Origin: Russula earlei | Taxonomy: Eukaryota > Basidiomycota > Agaricomycetes > Russulales > Russulaceae | DNA: 64,000 bases | NCBI GenBank assembly: GCA_025769875.1 | Contig: JAGFNK010000016.1 | Coordinates: 62,001-126,000, forward strand | Direction of reading: 5' to 3' | Shown here: positions 57,324 through 64,000 of the stretch, piece by piece | How positions within the stretch are numbered: position 1 is the stretch's first letter | Layout: every line of letters starts with the position of its first letter | The notes under the pieces: model-generated | Told to the model about the DNA's origin: nothing | The model's input: the letters and a program-made list of their open reading frames with translations, nothing else | Database searches by the model: none | Program-made: the position numbers and the translations under genes

Positions 57324-59279
57324 ATGTCAACCGCTCCAGAAAGGGTCAACAAGGTCTGTATTGACCATCCTCCTTTGCCCATTTATTACAACCCTGTCCT
57401 TTCCAGCGTAAGCTCGACGATGTCCTGCAGAGTCTAGACGAGGCCATGGGTGCCCAACGACCCCCAGGGGAACGCCCCGCCAAACGTCCTCATCTAGTTC
57501 ATACCCTCTATTCCACCCTTTCCAAGTACGGTATCAAGACCAGAGAGCAGGAGTCGTCAGTCTCTTCACTTGAAAGCGACTCCGCTCTGAACCCTTCACC
57601 AGAATAGCGTTGAAAGATGGAAAAGGAGCAGACCTGTCGAATACGCCTCACCTCGCCGCCATCCTCGCACGAACCGCTGCTAAAGCGCGCAAGGCGTTGC
57701 CTGCCAAGTTTCGCTCCGCGCCGACGTCCCTCAGCAGCTCGGGCTCCGCCTTCGCCACGTCGTACGAATACCGCCCGTCGTCCACTCAGAGCTTGCTCGA
57801 GCGCCTCGCGACGTACAAGCTCAACACGTACGCCAACAAACCCCCCGTCATCGACGCGCTCGCGGCCGCCAAATGTGGATGGTCGAATGACGGAAAGGAC
57901 AGGCTGGTGTGTGGGATCTGTAGAGCGTCGTGGGTGCTTGCCGGACGGGAAGGGATGAATCGCGATGCCGGTACGTGCTGGAGCAATCCACCTTTTGGGC
58001 GAAACGCGAATTCAAGTAACGTCGCTCGTCTGCAGCGAACGCTCTGGTGGAGAAAACAGCGCGTACAGTTGGTTGACATGCACAAGGATGGCTGCCCGTG
58101 GAAGAAGCGGCAGTGCGATGGTGGTTATAACCCTTCCGACATGGCCGTGCACTAGAGTGTCTGACCTTTGTCTTAGCTGACGTGTATCGCATCCCTTTGG
58201 CATCCCCCGCAGTCATGGCAAAGGAGATCAAGACTCGAGCACGTTCGTTGGAACCCGTTCTAGAGGGCGTAGAGATCAAGCACCCTTTGGTACGGCTCAT
58301 TCAACTCGTGTGGAATCCCTTATCCGATCGCTTCCCGTAGTCCTCAACCCAAGTAAAGAGCTTTTTGGGCGTTATTGCATCCGTTGAAGCCGAACCTTCC
58401 ATCAGAGAACAAACAGGTTCAGAAAATGGGGGGGAAGAACCACCTATCCCAAGATCATCTCCACCTCCAGAGCCGACCTCCACTGCTATTCTCACGTCGT
58501 TGTTTGGCTGGTCTCTTGCGTCCCCTATGCCGTCTACACACCTATCTACGACCGCTTCTCCGTCTTGGTCCCGCGCCTCCTCTGTCGCCCCGCAAGAAAC
58601 CTCCGCTGTGCCATCTTTCCCACACACGCCTCGACGATTGTCAGGACTCGGCGGTGCAGGTCAAATCAAAACACCATCTACTCACGTAACATCACCTAAT
58701 ACACCTATTCCTTCGAGCCCCAGGGGTAACGTGGCTCCTGAACGTAGGAGAGACACTTCACTGTTGCACTGTTCTCTGTGTCACAGGCGGCTTGGTCTTT
58801 GGGCTGTCGGCGCTGCTTCCCGTGCGGGCAACTCTACGGACAGTGATCAAAGGTCCCTGCCCCCCCAAACGCGCCAGATTGACTTGCTCAGAGAGCATCG
58901 ACCGTACTGTCCGTACGTCGTGCGCTCAACAACGGTCCCTTGCCTGCCTGTTGCACCGACCAATGCCACGCGCACAGGGGTGCCCTCCTCTACGCTTTCG
59001 TTCACATCTTTTCTGTCTTCGTCGAGCGCGCAGGTTGATGTACGACAGCCGAGCGCTGTGGAGGGTTGGCGTGCCGTGCTGATGGTTGTGCTGCGATACC
59101 GCATGGGCCAGTGGCAACGTCGGAAAGTGTCCGGGAGCGTAACAGAACGCGTTGACGGTGAATTAGATACTACTCAATCACGTCAACAAAGCGAAGTGGC
59201 AGTTGCGGCACATCCTGAGACTGACGAAGAGAATCCTGGGTCGAGGTCGACCCTGTGGAGGCGATGGTCGAGGGTGTGA
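57324..59279 (+). CDS. C3HC zinc-finger protein (NIPA/Rsm1 type)
   Basis: Exons 57324-57353, 57407-57530, 57608-57970, 58036-58120, 58177-58289 and 58341-59279, about 550 aa. Proteins of this family are nuclear, linked to mRNA export (Rsm1) or SCF-type ubiquitination (NIPA). The first zinc finger is visible as CGWSNDGKDRLVCGICRASW joined to ANALVEK...MHKDGCPWKKRQCD across the splice. A second C-terminal Cys/His module has HCSLCHRRLGLW and LLREHRPYCPYV. One extra A in the A-run at 58053-58056 breaks frame between ANALVEK and QRVQLVDMHKD; removing it aligns exon 4 with both neighbours. The intervening region (about 250-400) is Ser/Pro-rich and disordered. Confidence 0.9.
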
Positions 59280-59603
59280 AAAGCAGAGGGGTGCGTTTAT
59301 GTTTTTACGCGCGAACGACCCTGACGAAGTTTTCATTTGCAAAGGGCACGGAACTACTTCGATATGTAAAAAGGCTGCTGGGTTAGTGGTCATTCATATG
59401 ATACGCGATTAAAGTAGCACTCGACTCGGCCTTGTTGCTCGCTCAATCAATTTGTATTTCGTTGCGCAACGGTTGCGGCATCGCATCCGCATCAGACCCG
59501 ACATATGAGTCTAACCCCGCTTAACAACCATCATCATCATCCTTCCCTTCCACTCTGACTTCATTCCCTTCTCTCTCTATTCAAATATCGTCGACGTCGT
59601 TTC
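59280..59603. promoter_or_regulatory. Upstream region of the Bsd2-like gene
   Basis: A 324-bp gap between the C3HC stop and the next ATG. It contains the C3HC 3' UTR and the promoter of the following gene, including a pyrimidine-rich run at 59535-59580 close to the start. No other feature. Confidence 0.5.
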
Positions 59604-61385
59604 ATGGCTCCCGCTTATACCCCTGTGTCCAAGTCACGGGTGGGCTCGGATGCGGAGCGTGAAATGCATGACGCTTTCGACGACGACGACGACGACAACG
59701 ATGACCACGGGGAGACAGTGCCCCTCACCCTTCATTCACCCCGATCTCCAGTATCCGCAGGACCACCACCACCACCAGGCGTCACCACCTCTGCAGCGCA
59801 TATCGCGTACGATTTCGAACGTGACTACGACTACCCCCCGCCCGGTTCGCCTCCCCTCTCGCTCTCGCACACGCACTCCACCTTCGCGCTCCCTAACAAC
59901 TATGGCAACTCCAACGGCTACCTTCCCACCTCGCCCGTCCTCCGCGAGCCGCCGCAGTCCATCTTCCGCAGGATGTTCGGCGCAGTTCTCCCGCAGGCCT
60001 ACCAGCGCGTGCCCGGCAATGACGGTCGTCCGCTGGGGAGAGGCTCAGATAACGATGGGGTGTTCGCGAACGTGACGGCCAAGCCTGCCCCGCCTGTATC
60101 TATACAGACCGAGGACGGAGAGGTCCATGTCGTCCCCGAGGATACGCAGCAGGAAGCGCCCCCGGTACGTTTGCCCTTTTTTTTGCCTACGCCAATGGCA
60201 AACATACCCCGCAAACGCCTCGACTGACTCCGCCTTGATTCGCTTGTCCGTTCATCGTCTCGTCGTCGTCGCCATCATCATCATCATCTCCATCTCCATC
60301 ATCCATCACCATCACCATCACCACCACCACCACCACCACCACCACCATCACTACCACCATCACACTATCGTCGGTATCGGCGATCCAGTCCTACGTGACA
60401 GCATCGGCAGATGCCGTGCCCTCGTACTGGGACACTGTGGTGCACGCCCCGTCGACGATGGACCTGAACGGCGACATGATCATCGACGAGCTGCCGACGG
60501 GCTCCGTGGTCGTTTTCGTGCTCACCACCCTCATTTCTTGGTTCTTCCAGCTGCCCGGTTTCATACTCACGTATCTCCTGCACGGCACGCACGCTGGCCG
60601 ATTCGGTTCGCAGGCGGGGCTCGCGCTCACGCTTATTCAGTGGGGGTTCGGAACGACGGTCATGGGCGCGTTTCCCACCCCCCCGGACGATCCATCCTCA
60701 CCAGACGGGTCTGGCATGAAACCGGCGGAGCCCTTGTCGGGCAGCTCCCCATCGATAATCGGTTTTCCGGTGGGAGGGACGCCGGACGACGTGATGATGG
60801 GCAACTCGACCAGTGATGGACGTCAAAGACTCGGCGCTCGCGGACATGCAGGTGCAGTATACGGGGCGGGAATGGCTGTCTTTCCTTCTGATGACAATCG
60901 GTCCGCCCCCTATCTCTGCTCGCCGCAGCTTGTTCTGACTCACACAAGTATGTGTCACGACAGGCTGGTTCTTGCTTCTCACGTCCATGATTGGTTATTT
61001 CCGAGTGAAGCGCTTCGAACTGTCCGTCCGCGCATCGCGCACGGCTCCCACCGTGCTCGTGACCGAAGACATCCAGCGCGATATGGCGCTGCGGCGGAAC
61101 CTCGAGGATGTTTTCGGCATCAGCGTCTTGTTCGACTCGGCCGTGGCGGCTGCTGCTGCAAGCCCAGCGACACCGAACGGCTCGGAGATGTTGCAACAGC
61201 AGAGGGGGATCTTACAGGCGATCGACGAGGCTCGGCTCCAGAATGACCTGCGGAAACGCTGGGCTGTTATGAACGCGACGACGTCCTGCGGTCGCCGGGT
61301 GCTTTGCGTTCAGATTTGCTCAGATATATGTATATATAAATTGCTGACCCGGCTTTTCACCAGGCTGAATGGAATGGATGGATAG
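59604..61385 (+). CDS. bsd2: Bsd2/NDFIP-family membrane adaptor of Nedd4-type ligases
   Basis: Exons 59604-60164, 60389-60761, 60814-60900 and 60964-61385. The family consists of three-pass Golgi/endosome membrane proteins that recruit Rsp5/Nedd4 ubiquitin ligases to cargo. The Ser/Pro/Asp-rich N-terminus (about 190 aa) ends in Pro186-Pro187-Ser188-Tyr189, a PPxY motif split across the first splice junction, with a nearby VPSYW. Then come GDMIIDELPTGSVVVFVL (TM1), AGLALTLIQWGFG (TM2) and WLSFLLMTIGWFLLLTSMIG (TM3), then a cytosolic tail. The C-terminus probably should stop soon after NDLR: an extra A in GGAAACG at 61252-61258 destroys a DLRNAGLL-stop ending (stop at 61270-61272) and adds about 40 unconserved codons. 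Confidence 0.9.
60230..60370 (+). repeat. CAC/CAT microsatellite in the first intron of bsd2
   Basis: A run of ATC, CAT and CAC triplets spans about 60270-60365 inside the 224-bp intron. It explains the intron's unusual length compared with the 50-85 bp introns around it. The splice acceptor lies 19 bp beyond. Confidence 0.85.
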
Positions 61386-64000
61386 ACGGATGTACTTATC
61401 GCACCTTCGTTACTTATTCTTGACTGGCCTCGCAGAAGGCATCCTCTCCCTCTCCCCCCCTCCCCCATTGTACTGTATCGCTGTTCCGTAATTTGGGGTA
61501 TCTAACTATTTCGCCTGAGATCTCGAAGGCATCGTGGAGTCGGCGTCACCGGACAAGGCTAAAGCGATTACGCTCGGACGGAGCCATGCATTTTCTCGAA
61601 CGAATACCCCTCGGCACGTTCAAAAAGAGCTGACATGGCCAGGAGGACCTGATTGGACAAACGCGGTCACCTGGGTTTGCATCGTGTCCATCATCTGTGA
61701 AATCAGCAATGCGTCTAGATCAGGGGCCCTGCGTGCCCTCCCGGCCTATCCCCGAGAAGATAGGTGTGTCGCCCAGGGTCCAACAAACAAACTTCGCGGA
61801 GGTTCGGGGCAGGCGGTGGGTGGTGGTGGTGGTGGTGGTGGTAGTGGTTTCACAGTGAAGGGGGCCCGACATCGCTTGCCCCACTCCCCCCCCCCTCCCT
61901 GCTCCTCCCAACTTGAAGTCTTCACGAATCACAGGGCGGCGCGGAGGCGTTTCTTTATCGGATCGGAAGGTGGGTGGCGGGTACGTGCCCCAAGCACACG
62001 GCCGTCCGTTCTGCTCTCTGCATCTCGTAAACATGAGCTTGTTCGTTCTACGGGTTACAAGCAAGGTCCAGGGTCGTCCGGTTTCTCACACACGCGCGCG
62101 CGCTTATCGTCGGCCTCCTTTTTGGCAGACCCCCAGCGTCTCTCTCTCTCTCTCTCTCTCTCTTCTCGATTCGGCTGAGGGCTGGACCTGGCGGCGCGGT
62201 GCTAACGCGCACCTGTTTGGATTAGATAGTGTGGGTTCAGACGTCGCGCCGTCTTTTGGTGAATCATGGAAACTTCCGTCGTACCTCAGTGGTTTTGCGT
62301 TCTGAGGACAGGAAGGGCGTGCAGATCCCACGTCTCGACCCGTCCACTGGCACTGGGAGAGAAACCCGCCAACCCGCTACATGCAGCGCGATGGTACCTA
62401 CCGCGAATCAGAACACCGTCTAGTCCCGCGCTCAGGAGCCCAGCGTCAGCGTCAGTATCACCATTCTATTCGCTCGGAGCGAGCGCCGGACGATTCCGAG
62501 CGCGACGTGAGAAGAAGCGAATATGGATGAGAAACCCTGCAGTGAGATGCTCAACCCCTCATCAAGTTCCGGTCAGGGGTCTTTTCGGGAAGCACCTCTT
62601 CTCTGAGAAGGGGGAGGAAGGGACAAGTGCTAGAACGCGCCACCGCGTGCTCCACCAGTGACATCGGAGCAAAGCGACGGGTAGGGGCAATCGCAATCGT
62701 AATGGCACGCCATGCGAAGAAGCGTGATAGGGCGACAGGCAAAACACTTTTTTGATCCAATTCACAATCGTGCAACATCGCGGGATTCCCCTCCCCCATG
62801 TGGCGGCACGTGGACCAAAGACGTCAGACATGCTCGTCAATTATGCCCGAAAACATACGTTCTCTCTCGCTCCGCTCTTCCCTATGAGGCCCATCGCTCG
62901 AGTTCTCTCTCCAGGGCGAGTCTTTTGTGGGGCGAAACGCGAACGCGAACACTGGGCGGCGCCAGCGTGCTGTCCTGTCCGTGTGCGTATCATCATCCCC
63001 AACCCCGTTGACGAGAGCGGGGAAGGAAGCGTGGGTTCGTGGGCGATTTTGCTTGCAACTGCGTCCGTGATAGGTCCCATCACGGTCCTCGCATCCCACG
63101 GACGATGGCGGTGATGGTGGTCCCCGATAACGTCAAAAAAAAAAAAGCGAAAGGAGCGTCCCCACCATCAACGAAGATGATATCGCGGCACACACACACA
63201 CACGGAGCGCAAAGGTTTGGAGAGGGACTCGGGAACACGCTACCGGCACGAAGCAACCAGTTGCTGAAAAAACCTTTCCGGTCGCTGCTACACGTGGGTC
63301 GCGGGACACCCTGCCCTGCCGCCACCGGCCGCGACGAAGACGGCTCTCGCAGTCAGGGGTGTGCAGATCAACTCCCACACGGGCGCCGAGAACTCCCCGC
63401 GCTCTCCATCGCGCCCTTCTTCTCGCTGCGCGCGAGCAACGTGCCGTATGTTCCCGTGTACGTGTTGGAAACGCCTTGCGCTGCCGTCGGCTGCGCATCG
63501 CGAGGGCGACTGGCAGAACGCTGGCGGGTCTGGCTGTAGCCTTCGACATCGATCAGGTTTTTTAGGTTGTCCAGAAACCCGGCGAGAGAAACGAACGGGA
63601 TTCTGGTCGCCCGCAGGAGGCGTCTATCCGCCGGCGCCCCCCACCCGATCATGAATAAGGCAATATGTTACAACGTTGAGATTACCCCCTAGAGCGGTGC
63701 TAGATGGGTTTCGGACTGCGCCCGGTCTGTCTGTATTGGAGGACAGATAAGGGGAGGGTTTTTCGCGGAGGTGAGATCACCACCAAGACGAGAACCAGGA
63801 ACCCTGTGCCATGACTGCGTAGGCAAATTCATTCCTGGCTGGAGCATGATCGGGGACACATGTTGGCACTTTTAATGGCGGTATTATTGCCTGCGAAATT
63901 TCGCGACGAAGGCCAAGGAAAGAAACTGAGAGAGAGAGAGAGAATAAGCGCGTGATGGATGTGACGCGCGCTACGACCATCCCAATCCCAATCCCAATCC
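61386..64000. other. Intergenic, no gene supported
   Basis: GC-rich with many spurious open frames on both strands and no recognisable domain in any. Landmarks: a GGT run at 61815-61848, a CT run at 62138-62162, a CA run at 63189-63202, an A-tract at 63137-63146, a GA run near 63929-63942 and a short CCCAAT array at 63978-64000. It may contain UTRs, an RNA gene or a poorly conserved gene beyond the edge, none of which I can show. Confidence 0.45.

Noticed and set aside
63978..64000. Telomere-like CCCAAT repeats
   Set aside because: Three and a half units, not the usual TTAGGG/CCCTAA, so it is a short microsatellite at the window edge.
1..64000. tRNA, rRNA, CRISPR, or bacterial operon signals
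   Set aside because: No cloverleaf-like B box with matching arms, no rRNA-like blocks, no spaced direct repeats. The genome is eukaryotic.

Overview
The window looks like a filamentous basidiomycete, most probably an Agaricomycete. It carries spliced genes with introns of about 50-85 bp, a spliced SUMO gene, an Agaricomycete-type F-box protein, a Bsd2/NDFIP protein with its PPxY motif, a fungal trehalose-6-phosphate synthase and a ribosomal P0 gene. I found no bacterial signals, rRNA, tRNA or CRISPR.

Layout: (1) 1-15.6 kb is a transposon graveyard. It holds two adjacent hAT DNA transposons, each with a perfect 8-bp target duplication, and solo or truncated LTRs of one Ty3-type family (called LTR-A here). 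(2) 15,596-23,266 is one complete Ty3/chromovirus element on the minus strand with 305/307-bp LTRs and TSD CAGAC. A solo LTR-A is nested inside it, and an unrecognised third reading frame lies between pol and the 3' LTR. (3) 23.3-30.2 kb is a gene island: an AlkB-like dioxygenase, SUMO, and a 963-aa basidiomycete protein with a helical N-terminus. (4) 30.4-44.6 kb is a second transposon region: a gutted chromovirus, Copia-like LTRs, six LTRs with or without TSDs, and a Ty3 gag interrupted successively by a solo LTR, a Harbinger-like MITE and an 882-bp near-perfect palindrome. (5) 44.9-61.4 kb is a second gene island: an LRAT/NlpC-like protein, an F-box protein, TPS1, ribosomal P0, a mitochondrially targeted helical protein, a C3HC (NIPA/Rsm1) zinc-finger protein and Bsd2. 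(6) 61.4-64 kb has no gene I can support.

Main stories. First, the transposons decay through C-to-T/G-to-A changes at CpG. The two chromovirus LTRs differ at about 25 sites, all transitions and nearly all at CpG, and the same process has hit a catalytic Asp codon and made a nonsense codon in the hAT transposases. Second, a tandem segmental duplication has degenerated reciprocally: one unit kept the LRAT-like gene and lost TPS1, the other kept TPS1 and lost the LRAT-like gene, and a displaced inverted TPS1 piece lies between them. Third, three otherwise well-conserved genes each carry a single extra base, which points to consensus errors in the assembly rather than to pseudogenes.

Exon boundaries were derived by hand from splice signals, reading-frame continuity and remembered family patterns. 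No alignment or database search was run.
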